Below are positions 1 to 8,478 of a stretch of 64,000 nt of DNA, one piece after another (within the stretch, counting starts at the first letter, position 1; each line of letters begins with the position of its first letter). This DNA is from Streptomyces kurssanovii (GTDB lineage Bacteria; Actinomycetota; Actinomycetes; Streptomycetales; Streptomycetaceae): positions 1 to 64,000 of the forward strand of contig NZ_BMTN01000024.1 of the NCBI RefSeq assembly GCF_014649695.1. Direction: 5' to 3'. The translations under genes and the position numbers were made by a program. Under the pieces are notes generated by a model, which worked only from the letters and a program-made list of their open reading frames with translations, did not search any database and was not told the DNA's origin.

Positions 1-1
1 C

Positions 2-418
2 ACGTTCCTGGTGCAGCACTGGCTGGGAGCCGAGGGCATGCCCCGCCGGTACGCGGACTACCTGTCGGTCGACGGCTTCACCGCGCTCAACACCGTCTCG
101 ACGATCGCGTCGTTCCTGCTGGGCCTGTCCATGCTGCCGTTCATCTACAACGTCTGGAAGACGGCGAAGTACGGCCGGCAACTCGCGGTCGACGACCCGT
201 GGGGCTACGGCCGCTCGCTCGAGTGGGCGACTTCCTGCCCGCCGCCGCGGCACAACTTCACGACGCTCCCCCGGATCCGCTCGGAATCGCCGGCGTTCGA
301 TCTGCACCACCCGGCCATCGCCACCCTGGACGACGTCTCCGACACCGGTCGGCGGGATGTCGTCGAGCCGGGGAAGGGAATCGCCCCGCCCCTCGGCGAG
401 GGGAAGGACAACCGGTGA
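2..418 (+). CDS. ctaD: Cytochrome c oxidase subunit I, C-terminal part (partial at the window edge)
   Basis: The reading frame is already open at base 2, so the gene starts upstream of the window and only its last ~138 residues are here. They match the end of the heme-copper oxidase subunit I of actinomycetes: the loop with [12 protein letters not shown], the last membrane helices ([21 protein letters not shown]) and the short cytoplasmic stretch with [22 protein letters not shown] that is highly conserved in CtaD. The subunit carries the catalytic heme a3-CuB centre of aerobic respiration, but those ligands lie outside the window. The tail after this motif is low-complexity and family-variable. 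The stop overlaps the next GTG by 4 nt (GTGA), suggesting translational coupling. Confidence 0.93.
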   Translation, partial: TFLVQHWLGAEGMPRRYADYLSVDGFTALNTVSTIASFLLGLSMLPFIYNVWKTAKYGRQLAVDDPWGYGRSLEWATSCPPPRHNFTTLPRIRSESPAFDLHHPAIATLDDVSDTGRRDVVEPGKGIAPPLGEGKDNR

Positions 419-777
419 GCGGCCCGGTGCGGCAGACGGAGTCGGAGGTCACCGCGGGGATCGCCAGGCTCGAGGGCTATCTGCTCGCGCAGAGCCGGCT
501 TCAGGAGGCCCAGCAGGAGGCGGAGGCCTTCGCCGGTCGGATGCCGTGGCTGACCAGCGCGCAGCGCGAGGAGGTCGTCCGCGTCTACACCCAGGACCGC
601 ATCGCCCTGTCACGGCGCGTGCTGGAGGCCCTGGTGTCGCGGGCCGACGAGCTGCGGCTCGAGTACACCGCGCGGTACGAGAAGCTACGGCGCCGGCTGC
701 TGTGCGGGGGCGTCGCGGCGGTCCTCGTCTCCGCGGTCCTGTGCGCCTTCGCCGGCCTCCTGGCCGCCCATCGCTGA
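415..777 (+). CDS. Small membrane protein coupled to ctaD
   Basis: This 120-residue protein begins at GTG 415, which overlaps the ctaD stop (GTGA). The frame is open further upstream, but that part is read through ctaD. The first ~95 residues are hydrophilic, rich in Glu/Arg/Gln and probably helical or coiled-coil ([32 protein letters not shown]). One hydrophobic segment near the C-terminus ([22 protein letters not shown]) would anchor it to the membrane with the N-terminus likely cytoplasmic. I do not recognise a family. The coupling suggests a link with cytochrome oxidase, but that rests on position only. Confidence 0.7.
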   Translation: MSGPVRQTESEVTAGIARLEGYLLAQSRLQEAQQEAEAFAGRMPWLTSAQREEVVRVYTQDRIALSRRVLEALVSRADELRLEYTARYEKLRRRLLCGGVAAVLVSAVLCAFAGLLAAHR

Positions 778-830
778 CGGAGGCACGACAGGCCGGGATC
801 CCGCCTCTCCGCCGGGCGGATACTGGTGGC

Positions 831-1712
831 GTGAGCAAGGCACCGCCCCGGATCCGCGGCCTGCGGCGGCAACTCGGCAGCAGCATCTTCACCCGGGTCG
901 CAGGCCCCGCGGCGGCGCGGACGCGTGCCCGTATCCATGACACGCCCGGCCCTCGCTGGTTCGGGCCCGACCGGCCCATCCGTACCGTCCACGGCGACGC
1001 CTCGATGTTCATCGGCGGGCTCAGCGCCCTGCTGCTGCAGTCGCTCCATCCGCTGGCCATGGCGGCCGTCGCCGCCCACTCCGGGTACCGGGGCGATCCG
1101 TGGGGGCGGTTGCAGCGCACCAGCACGTTCCTGGCCGTGACGACGTACGGCACCGCCGACGACGCCCAAGAAGCGGTGGACACGGTACGCGCCGTCCACG
1201 GGAGCGTGACGGGCCGGACCGCGGCCGGTGAGCCGTACCGTGCCGCGGACCCGCATCTGCTCGGCTGGGTGCACGTCGCCGAGGTCGACAGCTTCCTGCG
1301 CGCCCATCAGCGCTTCGGCGCCTGTCCGCTGGACGCCGCCGGCTGCGACGGGTACATCGCCGACACGGCACGGGTCGCCGCCGCCCTCGGCGTGAGCGAT
1401 CCGCCGCGTGACCGGGCAGGGCTGGACCAGCGGATCGCCGCGTACCGCCCCGAGCTACGCCCTTCGCGGGAGGCCCTGGAGGCGGCCCGTTTCATGCTTC
1501 TCCATCCGCCGCTGCCCCTGCCCGCCCGGGTCCCGTACGCGGTCCTGGCCGCGAACGCCGTCGCCCTGCTGCCGCCGTGGGCGCGCAGGCCGCTCGGGCT
1601 GCCCTACGCGCCGACGTTCGAACGGTGCTGCGTCAGCCCGACCGGAACCCTGCTGACGGTCGCGATCCGATGGGCCATGGCATCGCCTCCCCCGCCCCCC
1701 GAGCCGTCCTGA
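831..1712 (+). CDS. Oxygenase MpaB family protein (DUF2236)
   Basis: GTG 831 gives a 293-residue protein, normal for the MpaB/DUF2236 family. Recognisable blocks are RWFGPDRPIRTVHGDASMF, the small-residue helix with LLLQSLHPLAMAAVAAHS, the RLQRTSTFLAVTTYG segment and HLLGWVHVAEVDSFL. The histidines in these blocks are the conserved ones of a family that includes the fungal MpaB oxygenase and latex-clearing Lcp-type heme proteins, although the substrate of actinobacterial members is mostly unknown. It lies 53 nt downstream of the previous gene and has no obvious functional link to its neighbours. The C-terminus ends in a proline-rich tail. Family assignment is confident; the reaction is not. 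Confidence 0.85.
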   Translation: MSKAPPRIRGLRRQLGSSIFTRVAGPAAARTRARIHDTPGPRWFGPDRPIRTVHGDASMFIGGLSALLLQSLHPLAMAAVAAHSGYRGDPWGRLQRTSTFLAVTTYGTADDAQEAVDTVRAVHGSVTGRTAAGEPYRAADPHLLGWVHVAEVDSFLRAHQRFGACPLDAAGCDGYIADTARVAAALGVSDPPRDRAGLDQRIAAYRPELRPSREALEAARFMLLHPPLPLPARVPYAVLAANAVALLPPWARRPLGLPYAPTFERCCVSPTGTLLTVAIRWAMASPPPPPEPS

Positions 1713-1852
1713 CCGGGCCTCCGTCGCACCCCGAGCGGGTCCGGGTCCGCGGAAATACAATGAACGCGGGCTGTACCGCCCAGTCGGCCGATGCCCCTGT
1801 GCGCCGCACAAGTCCGGGCCGGTCGACCTTCCAAGGCAGTTCGGAGAGGTCC

Positions 1853-2677
1853 ATGACCCGGCGTCGTCCCGTGCGATCGGCGACCGCGGACGAGATGCTG
1901 GCCACGCTCGGCCGCCTCACGGACCGTGCCCGAGAAGGCGCGGAACGGCAGAAGGCACGGGTAGAACTCGCCGAGGCCCTGCAGCGGTCGATGCTGCCGA
2001 CGGACCTTCCCACGGTGCCCGGGCTGCGGATCGCCGCCCGGTACACGCCCGCCAGGAACGGTCTGGACATCGGCGGCGACTGGTTCGACGGCTTCTTCCT
2101 GCCGGACGGCTCCCTCGGCTTCTCCATCGGCGACGTACAGGGCCACGACGTGGAGGCCGCGGCTTTCATGGGGCAGGTCCGGATCGGGCTGCGCGCCGTC
2201 GCCACCGCCACGACCGACCCGGGCGAGGTGCTGCGCCGCGCCAACGAGCTGCTGCTCTCCGTCGACCACGGCCTCTTCGCGACGTGCAGCTTCCTGCGCT
2301 ACGACCCGGCCACCAGCGCACTGCAGAGCGCCCGCGCGGGTCATGTGCCGGGCGTGTGGGCGACGGCCGGCGGCGAGGGCGGGATCGTGGCGGACGAGGC
2401 CGGGGTGCCGCTGGGCATCCTGCCCGGCGAGGTGTATCCGGTGGCGAACCGGCGACTGTCCGAGGGCAGCGCGTTCGTGCTGCTCACCGACGGCGTCGTG
2501 GAAGGCCCCTCGTATCCGATCGAGGCGGGACTGGACGCGGTGGCGAAGCTGGTACGCGCCGCGGTCCGGGAGAGAAGGGACGTGGGGGAACTGGCCACGC
2601 AGGTGATGGGTACGGCGGCGCTCACCGACCACACCGACGACGCGGCCGTGCTGGTCCTCCTCCACGAACCCGCGTAG
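1853..2677 (+). CDS. PP2C/SpoIIE-type serine phosphatase
   Basis: ATG 1853 follows a clear GGAGAGG site and gives 274 residues. An N-terminal helical stretch of about 45 residues leads into a PPM/SpoIIE phosphatase domain covering the rest. Typical elements are LQRSMLP at the entry, the metal-binding GGDWFD (Asp76), GDVQGHD (Asp94), the LLTDGVVE box and the closing TDDAAVLV acidic motif. Such proteins dephosphorylate anti-anti-sigma factors and so switch partner sigma factors. No PAS, GAF or HATPase domain is fused. The next gene, 93 nt downstream, is a MASE1 sensor with no output domain, so the two may act as a split sensor-phosphatase pair (inference). An open frame extends 276 nt upstream but has no ribosome site. 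Confidence 0.9.
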   Translation: MTRRRPVRSATADEMLATLGRLTDRAREGAERQKARVELAEALQRSMLPTDLPTVPGLRIAARYTPARNGLDIGGDWFDGFFLPDGSLGFSIGDVQGHDVEAAAFMGQVRIGLRAVATATTDPGEVLRRANELLLSVDHGLFATCSFLRYDPATSALQSARAGHVPGVWATAGGEGGIVADEAGVPLGILPGEVYPVANRRLSEGSAFVLLTDGVVEGPSYPIEAGLDAVAKLVRAAVRERRDVGELATQVMGTAALTDHTDDAAVLVLLHEPA

Positions 2678-2770
2678 GCCGCCGCGGCGGCCCGGGGTGC
2701 AGCGGCTGCCGGCAAGTTCGGGCGCCCCGCAGCGCGTGTCACGAGGACGCGGCGGCGACGCTCCTGTGTG

Positions 2771-3823
2771 ATGACGTGCGTGGTTCGCAGCGAACAAGTC
2801 CGGGGTCCGGCCGCAGCACTGCTGCGTGTGCTCGCCGTCGCCGCCGCCTACTGGGCAGGCGGCCGGATCGGCCTGCTCCAGCAGGTGATCGTGGAGGGCG
2901 CGGTGGTCACACCCCTGTGGCCGCCCACGGGGATCGCGCTGGCCTGTCTGCTGTGGATGGGGGCGCGGATCTGGCCCGGCATCCTCCTCGGCACGCTGCT
3001 GACCATCGCGACGATCGACTCCGTCGGCCTTGCCACCCTGGGCATCCTGGCCGGCAACACGTTGGCTCCGCTGGCCGCGTACCTGATGCTGCGACGGGTC
3101 GGTTTCCGCACCGGCCTGGACCGGCTGTGGGACGGGCTGGCACTGGTGTTCCTGGGTGCGCTGGGCGGCATGCTCGTCAGCGCGACGTTCGGGGCAGGCA
3201 CCCTGGTGCTGAGCGGTGCGCTGTCGGCCGGCGAGTTCTGGCCGGTGTGGTCCGCGTGGTGGGCCGGGGACGCGATGGGCGTCCTGGTGATCACACCGCT
3301 GCTGCTCGTGCTGCGCCGGGCGCACCCGCCGCGCGAAACACGGGCGTGGTGGTGGACGGAGGCGGTGGCCCTCGGTCTGGCAACGGTCGCCGTGGCGCTG
3401 CTGGCCACCCGGGTGAACCTGTCGCTGCTGTTCCTGGTCTTCCCGATGCTGATCTGGGCGGCGCTGCGGTTCCAGCTGCCCGGCTCGGCACCGTGCGCGC
3501 TGCTGATCTCGGTGCTGGCGATCTCGGCGGCGACCGACGACATGGGCCCGTTCGCCGGTCGCAGCGTGCTGGAGGTCATGGTGGTCCTCCAGGCGCTGAA
3601 CGGGTGCGCGGCGCTGACGAGCCTGCTGCTGGCGTCGATCGTCACGGAGCAGAAAGCCGTGCGCCGCAAGATCGAGAAGGCCTGCTCCGACCTCGCGGAG
3701 GTCGTTGAGCAGCTCGCGCCGGGCGACGCGGCTCATCTGTGGACGCCGCTCGACGGCGGCCCGCGCACCGGGGACGAGCGCCGGACCGGGCAGGGGCCCG
3801 GCCAGGGCATGACGCCGGGGTAA
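2771..3823 (+). CDS. MASE1 domain membrane sensor without output domain
   Basis: This protein is 350 residues from ATG 2771, with a GTG directly before it as an alternative. It consists of about eight hydrophobic helices forming a MASE1 sensory domain; the WPPTGIALACLL and ARIWPGILLG signatures are clear. MASE1 normally sits in front of a signalling output such as GGDEF, histidine kinase or, in Streptomyces, a SpoIIE phosphatase. Here the membrane part is followed only by a short charged helix (TEQKAVRRKIEKACSDL) and a low-complexity tail. The usual output is missing from the chain, and a free-standing SpoIIE phosphatase is encoded just upstream. The domain call is confident; partnership with the phosphatase is inferred. 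Confidence 0.85.
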   Translation: MTCVVRSEQVRGPAAALLRVLAVAAAYWAGGRIGLLQQVIVEGAVVTPLWPPTGIALACLLWMGARIWPGILLGTLLTIATIDSVGLATLGILAGNTLAPLAAYLMLRRVGFRTGLDRLWDGLALVFLGALGGMLVSATFGAGTLVLSGALSAGEFWPVWSAWWAGDAMGVLVITPLLLVLRRAHPPRETRAWWWTEAVALGLATVAVALLATRVNLSLLFLVFPMLIWAALRFQLPGSAPCALLISVLAISAATDDMGPFAGRSVLEVMVVLQALNGCAALTSLLLASIVTEQKAVRRKIEKACSDLAEVVEQLAPGDAAHLWTPLDGGPRTGDERRTGQGPGQGMTPG

Positions 3824-3867
3824 CGTCGCCGGACGGGCCCGCGGATGCGGGCGGAGCGGAGCACACC

Positions 3868-4362
3868 ATGGGGGTCGCGATGACCGACGAGTCCGAGCTG
3901 CGGCACCTGACGCGCTGCGTGGAACTGGCCGCAGAGGCCGTGGAAGCCGGCGACGAGCCGTTCGGTTCCGTGCTCGTCGACGGCGGCGGCAGGGTCCTCG
4001 CGGAGGACCGCAACCGGGAGACGTCGCTGGCGGACCAGACGCAGCATCCCGAGTTCGCGCTCGCCCGGTGGGCGGCCGAGCACATGACGGCGGAGGAGCG
4101 GCGGGCGGCGACGGTCTTCACCTCTGGTGAGCACTGCCCGATGTGCGCGGCCGCCCATGGCTGGGTGGGGCTCGGCCGCATCGTCTACATCGTCTCGTCG
4201 CGGCAGCTCGGCGAGTGGCTCGCCGAGCTGGGGGTGCCCGCTCCGCCGGTGCGGACCCTCCCCGTCCAGGAGATCGTGCCCGGCCTCGAGGTGCACGGTC
4301 CCGTGCCGGAGCTCGCCGGACAGGTGCACGAGCTGCACCGGCGCTTCCGCGCACGGCTCTGA
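3868..4362 (+). CDS. Nucleoside deaminase (cytidine/deoxycytidylate deaminase fold)
   Basis: ATG 3868, six bases after a GGAG site, gives a 164-residue zinc deaminase of the CDA superfamily. The expected zinc and proton-shuttle motifs are visible: TQHPEFA, the HxE-type motif with the general-base glutamate, and later EHCPMCAAA, the PCxxC-type pair of zinc cysteines (here C-P-M-C). The early DEPFGSVLV block matches guanine-deaminase and tRNA-adenosine-deaminase-like members. Substrates in this group range from guanine to cytosine and cannot be told from the sequence. An internal ATG at 3880 is an alternative start. A strong hairpin follows the stop, so the gene probably ends its transcript. 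Confidence 0.88.
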   Translation: MGVAMTDESELRHLTRCVELAAEAVEAGDEPFGSVLVDGGGRVLAEDRNRETSLADQTQHPEFALARWAAEHMTAEERRAATVFTSGEHCPMCAAAHGWVGLGRIVYIVSSRQLGEWLAELGVPAPPVRTLPVQEIVPGLEVHGPVPELAGQVHELHRRFRARL

Positions 4363-4369
4363 CAAGCGA

Positions 4370-4413
4370 AAGGCGCACCACGCTCCGGCGACTGCCGGGG
4401 TGTGGTGCGCCTT
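4370..4413 (+). terminator. Hairpin terminator after the deaminase gene
   Basis: Two perfectly complementary 12-nt arms (AAGGCGCACCAC at 4370-4381 and GTGGTGCGCCTT at 4402-4413) flank a 20-nt loop, starting 8 nt after the deaminase stop. The A-run at the 5' foot is matched by T at the 3' foot. It fits a factor-independent or stem-only terminator of the Streptomyces kind. Confidence 0.8.
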
Positions 4414-4582
4414 GCGCTGCGCCGGTCACGTCCGACGGGCAGGGACTGCCGCGTCGTGCGGAGAGAGGCGGCTCGGAACCAGGGACGCCGGGGCCGCGCA
4501 GAAGCGCTGACCACTGCGTCGGGCCCGGTGTCGGTGTGCCGGCACCGGGTGGGGTGCGGGCGTCCGCGCGTCGTGGCGCGGA

Positions 4583-5281
4583 TCAGTAGGCGGAGTCGAC
4601 GTTGTCGATGGAGCCGTACTTGTCGGCGGCGTAGTTCGCGGCCGCGGTGATGTTGGCGACCGGGTCGGTCAGGTCGTGCGGGGTGCCGTCGACGTGGTAG
4701 GCGTCGAAGGTCGGCTGGATGACCTGCAGCAGCCCCTTGGACGGCGTGCCGTTCTGCGCGTTGACGTCCCAGTTGTTCTGGGCGTTCGGGTTACCGCTGG
4801 ACTCACGCATGATGTTGCGGTGCAGGCCCTCGTAGCTGCCCGGGATGCCCTCGGACTTCATGATGTCCAGAGCCTCCTTGATCCAGCCGTCGAGGTTGTC
4901 GGCGTAGGCCTTCTTCTTGGCCTTCTTTGCCTTCTTGGCCTTGTCCGCGTCCTTCGCGCTCTCCGCCGTCTTCACCGTCGGCGCGTCTGCCGCCACCGAG
5001 ACCGCGACCTTCGACGCGTCCGCGGCGGCGGGGGCCGCACTGGCGGGCGAGGGGGCCAGAGTGAGCGCCACCGCGGCGGCGCCGGCGGTGGCCATGCCGG
5101 TGATCGAGAGCTTACGGAGACGGGCGGTACGGCTGGTCTGGGTGAAGGCGGTGATACGGATGGGATTCTCCAAACGATGGACATCAGGGCGGCCGACCGA
5201 CGTGTCGGTTCGGCGGGGCGGAGAAACTCTCCGCATGTGGCCCGGCACCGTCGGACGGGCGGGACGCCCTGTCCGGTTCAT
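4583..5281 (-). CDS. Secreted transglycosylase SLT domain protein (start uncertain)
   Basis: The C-terminal ~100 residues form a soluble lytic transglycosylase domain: the catalytic glutamate sits in MRESSGNPNAQN, followed by GLLQVIQPTFDAYHV and ITAAANYAADKYG. These enzymes cleave peptidoglycan outside the cell. A signal peptide precedes it (RKLSITGMATAGAAAVALTLAPSPASA) and a Lys/Ala-rich linker (KKAKKAKKK) separates the two. The coordinates give the longest open frame from ATG 5281, whose first ~40 residues look non-coding. ATG 5236 and TTG 5173 are other options. The only good ribosome site (GGAG at 5171-5168) is six bases before an in-frame ATC at 5161, which would give an ideally sized signal peptide. 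The leader shows no c-di-AMP riboswitch that I can recognise. Confidence 0.88.
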   Translation of the reverse strand: MNRTGRPARPTVPGHMRRVSPPRRTDTSVGRPDVHRLENPIRITAFTQTSRTARLRKLSITGMATAGAAAVALTLAPSPASAAPAAADASKVAVSVAADAPTVKTAESAKDADKAKKAKKAKKKAYADNLDGWIKEALDIMKSEGIPGSYEGLHRNIMRESSGNPNAQNNWDVNAQNGTPSKGLLQVIQPTFDAYHVDGTPHDLTDPVANITAAANYAADKYGSIDNVDSAY

Positions 5282-5739
5282 GTGCTTCCCGGGACGTCAG
5301 CCATGGTTAGGGGCGGTTGTGGCGCGGCGCAAGAATGTGACCTACTACCCCACTTAAGAGAAATGACCGAAAGGTCGCTTCTTGGCCCGTGGCCGGGCGC
5401 ATCGGGAAGGCGGTGTCCACTACCGCGCTTAGGAAGTGATCTGGCCCCTATGCGCGGCATCACAGCAGAGGGCGTCCCCCGGGGCCCGGAATCACCCTGA
5501 GCGGGCAGATCTCACGCTCCGTACGCACGGCGGCGGGCCGGTGCGGGCTCTGTTCTCCTGGCGGGACCGGCCGGCTGCCCCCGCGTCGGGGAGCGGGACC
5601 GGCCGGCCCGACCGCGTCGGACGACCGCCGTACCCACCGCGTCGCCGACCGCGCGACGGCATCCCGCGGCGCCGACCGGCCGCGGATGTCCGACCAGGGC
5701 GACTGGTGCACTCATTGCGACGGCAGCGCCGTCGACAGG
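5282..5739. other. Intergenic region, leader side of the transglycosylase gene
   Basis: About 460 nt separate the transglycosylase from the WYL regulator. The part nearest the transglycosylase (5320-5450) is less GC-rich than its surroundings and contains a small hairpin (GACC-TTTC-GGTC on the minus strand), so the promoter and leader of that gene probably lie here. No credible coding frame was seen. The stretch 5510-5730 is very GC-rich and featureless. Confidence 0.5.
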
Positions 5740-6702
5740 TCAGGGTCTGTTCGCCACGGCGGCGGTGAAGCGAGCCACGAGCGCCGCGACCGCGGCACGC
5801 AGTTCCTCCCCGCCCTCGACGCGGAAGGACAGCGGAATCCGCGCAAGCCATTCCTGGGCGTACATGTCCGGGTTGCGGGTGCTGCCGACCAGCACGCATC
5901 CGTCACCCAAGGGCTCGAGGCGCCCCATGGGCGGCCGGATCCACGGGACCACCTCGGCCAGAGGGGCCTCGAACACCACGCGGGTGGCGAACTCCCACCC
6001 GAGGCCCAGGTTCTCCTCCAGCACCGCCACCGGGTCCATGCCCTCGGGCGGCTCGAACCAGTGAACGGTCGGCCGGACCGCGCGGATCCGGTCGACCCGA
6101 TAGGTGCGGATCGCGTTCGCGCGATGCGAGTGGCACAACAGGTACCAGCGCCCGTAGCGGACAACGATGGACCAGGGATCCACTTCCGCCTCCCACTCGT
6201 TGCCCGCCTCGCTGCGGTACGTGACCAGCACGCGGCGCCGAGCCGCGACGGCGTCGACGAGCTCGCTGGTCGTTGCCGGATCCGGGCGGGCCGAGTACGG
6301 GTCAGGTGCGGCCGACGCGTACTCCCTCAGCATGGCCGCCTGTCGGCCGACGCTTTCCGGCAGTGCCTTCACGACCTTGCCCAGCGCGGTGCCGACCAGG
6401 TCGTCGGTTCCGGCCGCGGCCGGCTGGCCACTGAGTACCGCCATCACCAGGCCAAGGGCCTCGGACTGCGTGAAGTGCACAGGTGGCAGCCTCGTCCCGC
6501 GACCCAGCCGGTACCCGCCGTGGGGCCCCCGGGCCGACTCCACGGGGATGCCGGCCTCTCGAAGGATCCCGACATACCGGCGCGCGGCTCGCTCCGTGAC
6601 ACCGAGCCGTGTGGCAAGTTCGCCGGCCGTCGTACCTGGGCGGGCCTGGAGGATCTCCAGGGCGCGCAGCGCTCGCGCGGTGGGACTGAGATCGTTCGGC
6701 AC
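5740..6702 (-). CDS. YafY-like WYL domain transcriptional regulator
   Basis: This is a 320-residue regulator with a winged HTH at the N-terminus (residues ~8-60: RALRALEILQARPGTTAGELATRL, then TERAARRYVGILREAGIPVE and the GPHGGYRLG wing). A WYL domain spans residues ~140-230 (DPWSIVVRYGRWYLLCHSHRANAIRTYRVDRI), followed by a C-terminal WCX extension. The family senses small ligands, often nucleic-acid-related, through the WYL domain and frequently controls the adjacent gene. The divergent alpha/beta hydrolase gene starts 202 nt away and is the natural target candidate. The same layout (YafY regulator next to a small hydrolase) is common in Streptomyces. Confidence 0.92.
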   Translation of the reverse strand: MPNDLSPTARALRALEILQARPGTTAGELATRLGVTERAARRYVGILREAGIPVESARGPHGGYRLGRGTRLPPVHFTQSEALGLVMAVLSGQPAAAGTDDLVGTALGKVVKALPESVGRQAAMLREYASAAPDPYSARPDPATTSELVDAVAARRRVLVTYRSEAGNEWEAEVDPWSIVVRYGRWYLLCHSHRANAIRTYRVDRIRAVRPTVHWFEPPEGMDPVAVLEENLGLGWEFATRVVFEAPLAEVVPWIRPPMGRLEPLGDGCVLVGSTRNPDMYAQEWLARIPLSFRVEGGEELRAAVAALVARFTAAVANRP

Positions 6703-6904
6703 GGCAGCAGGCTAATCCGGCGCTCCACGGCCGAAGGGGCCCGGGCCGCCTTCGCCCGATGAGCCGGGCGCGGCCGTGGCCTCGCATCAGCGCCGTCACC
6801 GGACTGCATCCAGCGCGCTCGGGTGTCGCCGGGAAAACCGGCAGTGGATCGTCCGGATCTCCGCTTACGGTGACTTTCCTAAAGCAGAGGAAGGGGAATC
6901 GACC

Positions 6905-7591
6905 ATGGACATCCTGCTCATCGGCGGCCTGTGGCTGCACGCATCGGTGTGGGGACCCGTCGCGTCCGCGCTGGAGGCGGCCGGCCATCGCCCCGTGCCG
7001 CTCACGCTTCCGGGCCAGGGGGACGGCTGCGCGTCCGCCACACTCGAGGACCAGGTCGCGGCAGTGCTCGCCGCGGTGGACGCGGCATCCGGCGGGCCCA
7101 TGGTGGTGGGGCATTCCGCCGCCTCCACGCTGGCCTGGCTGGCCGCCGACCGGCGGCCGGAGCGGCTGGCCAAGGTCGTCCTTGTCGGCGGCTTCCCGTC
7201 CGCCGGCGACCAGCCGTACGCAGCCTTCTTCGAGGTGCGGGACGGCGTCATGCCGTTCCCGGGATGGGGTCCCTTCGAAGGGCCGGACGCCGCCGACCTC
7301 GACGACGAGGCCAGGCGACAGTTCGCGGCTGACGCGATCCCCGTGCCCGCAGACGTGGTCGAGGGCGTGGTGCGGCTGACGGACGAACGGCGGTTCGACG
7401 TGCCGGTCCTTGCCGTCTGTCCGGAATTCACGCCCGCGCAGGCGCAGGAGTGGATCAACGCCGGCGACGTCCCGGAACTCGCCCGGGCCAGGCACGTCGA
7501 CTTCGCCGACATCGACTCCGGCCACTGGCCCATGGTCACCCGGCCCACCGAGCTTGCCCGGATCCTGGCTGCGGCGGCCGACACGGCCTGA
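6905..7591 (+). CDS. Alpha/beta fold hydrolase
   Basis: ATG 6905 is preceded by an AGAGGAAGGGG ribosome site; the frame open upstream is not used. The 228-residue product begins with a first strand, ILLIGGLWLHASVW, and an oxyanion-type loop. The nucleophile elbow is VVGHSAAST (serine of G-H-S-A-A), and the likely catalytic histidine is in DSGHWPMV near the C-terminus. It resembles small esterase or haloperoxidase-like hydrolases found beside YafY/WYL regulators. Its substrate cannot be predicted. Divergent transcription from the WYL gene suggests control by it. Confidence 0.88.
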   Translation: MDILLIGGLWLHASVWGPVASALEAAGHRPVPLTLPGQGDGCASATLEDQVAAVLAAVDAASGGPMVVGHSAASTLAWLAADRRPERLAKVVLVGGFPSAGDQPYAAFFEVRDGVMPFPGWGPFEGPDAADLDDEARRQFAADAIPVPADVVEGVVRLTDERRFDVPVLAVCPEFTPAQAQEWINAGDVPELARARHVDFADIDSGHWPMVTRPTELARILAAAADTA

Positions 7592-7664
7592 CGGGCGAAC
7601 CGCCGGACACGACAGCTGTCCTGGGTGTGCCGGGTCGGTCCATGTTCGACACAGGCCCTGGGGC

Positions 7665-7691
7665 CGGGCCCCCGCCGCCCCGAGGGGCCCG
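7665..7691. terminator. Hairpin between convergent genes
   Basis: Arms CGGGCCCC (7665-7672) and GGGGCCCG (7684-7691) pair perfectly around an 11-nt loop, just before the stop codon of the minus-strand YrdC-family gene and downstream of the plus-strand hydrolase. Position between convergent genes suggests a shared terminator; no U-run is present. Confidence 0.45.
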
Positions 7692-8312
7692 CTACTCGAA
7701 CCGCGAGGGGTCGCCGGCTCCCCGGCGCACGATCTCGGGCTCGCCGCCGGAGAAGTCGATGACCGTGGTGGGCTCGGTGCCGCAGTCGCCGGAGTCGACC
7801 ACCGCGTCCACCGCATGGTCGAGCCGTTCCTTGATCTCCCAGCCCTGGGTCATCGGCTCGTCCTCGTCGGGCAGCAGCAGGGTGCTGGAGAGCAGCGGCT
7901 CCCCGAGCTCCGCGACCAGGGCCTGCGCGACGACATGGTCGGGAATCCGTACCCCGACCGTCTTCTTCTTCGGATGCAGCAGCTGGCGGGGCACCTCCTT
8001 CGTCGCCGGGAGGATGAAGGTGTAACTGCCGGGGGTCGCCGCCTTGATCGCACGGAACACATCGTTGTCGACGTGCACGAACTGCCCGAGCTGCGCGAAG
8101 TTCTGGCACACAAGGGTGAAGTGGTGGCGGTCGTCCAGGTTCCGGATCGACCGGATCCGGCCGATGCCGTCACGACTGCCCAGCCGGCACCCCAATGCGA
8201 AGCAGGAGTCCGTCGGGTACGCGACCAGCGCCCCCGATCGGATGCTGTCGGCCACAGTGCTGATGGTGCGCCGCTGAGGATTCTCGGGGTGCACGTCGAA
8301 ATACTTCGCCAT
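7692..8312 (-). CDS. YrdC/YciO family L-threonylcarbamoyladenylate synthase-like protein
   Basis: This 206-residue protein covers a complete YrdC/Sua5/YciO domain. The nucleotide-binding block GALVAYPTDSCFALGCRL, the IRSIRNLDDRHHFTLVCQNF region, PGSYTFILPATKEVP and the closing SPDCG-like DSGDCGTEPTTVIDF are all present. Sua5/TsaC members make threonylcarbamoyl-AMP for the t6A37 modification of tRNA. The YciO branch, which this sequence resembles more (KKKTVGVRIPDH, N-terminal MAKYFDVHPENPQ), has a weaker or unknown activity. It is therefore called family-level only. It stands alone, convergent with the hydrolase gene. Confidence 0.88.
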   Translation of the reverse strand: MAKYFDVHPENPQRRTISTVADSIRSGALVAYPTDSCFALGCRLGSRDGIGRIRSIRNLDDRHHFTLVCQNFAQLGQFVHVDNDVFRAIKAATPGSYTFILPATKEVPRQLLHPKKKTVGVRIPDHVVAQALVAELGEPLLSSTLLLPDEDEPMTQGWEIKERLDHAVDAVVDSGDCGTEPTTVIDFSGGEPEIVRRGAGDPSRFE

Positions 8313-8478
8313 CCGCCGAGTCTAGGCCGTTGAGCCCGGCGGCTCCGCCTTCGGGCGCCACCCGCGGCGGCCCGGGCCCCGTGTCCCCTGTTCGGAGCAA
8401 CGCCGACTCGTTCTGGCCGGGCGGGGCGGTGCCGCCGGTGATTGCCTGACGGGAGGAACCGCAGAGCAAGGAGCGATC

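Noticed and set aside
1604-3736. 710-residue open frame on the minus strand
   Set aside because: Antisense to the phosphatase and MASE1 genes, which have clear domain motifs.
5160-5460. c-di-AMP (ydaO) riboswitch upstream of the transglycosylase gene
   Set aside because: Many Streptomyces cell-wall hydrolases carry one, but the conserved aptamer boxes could not be found here.
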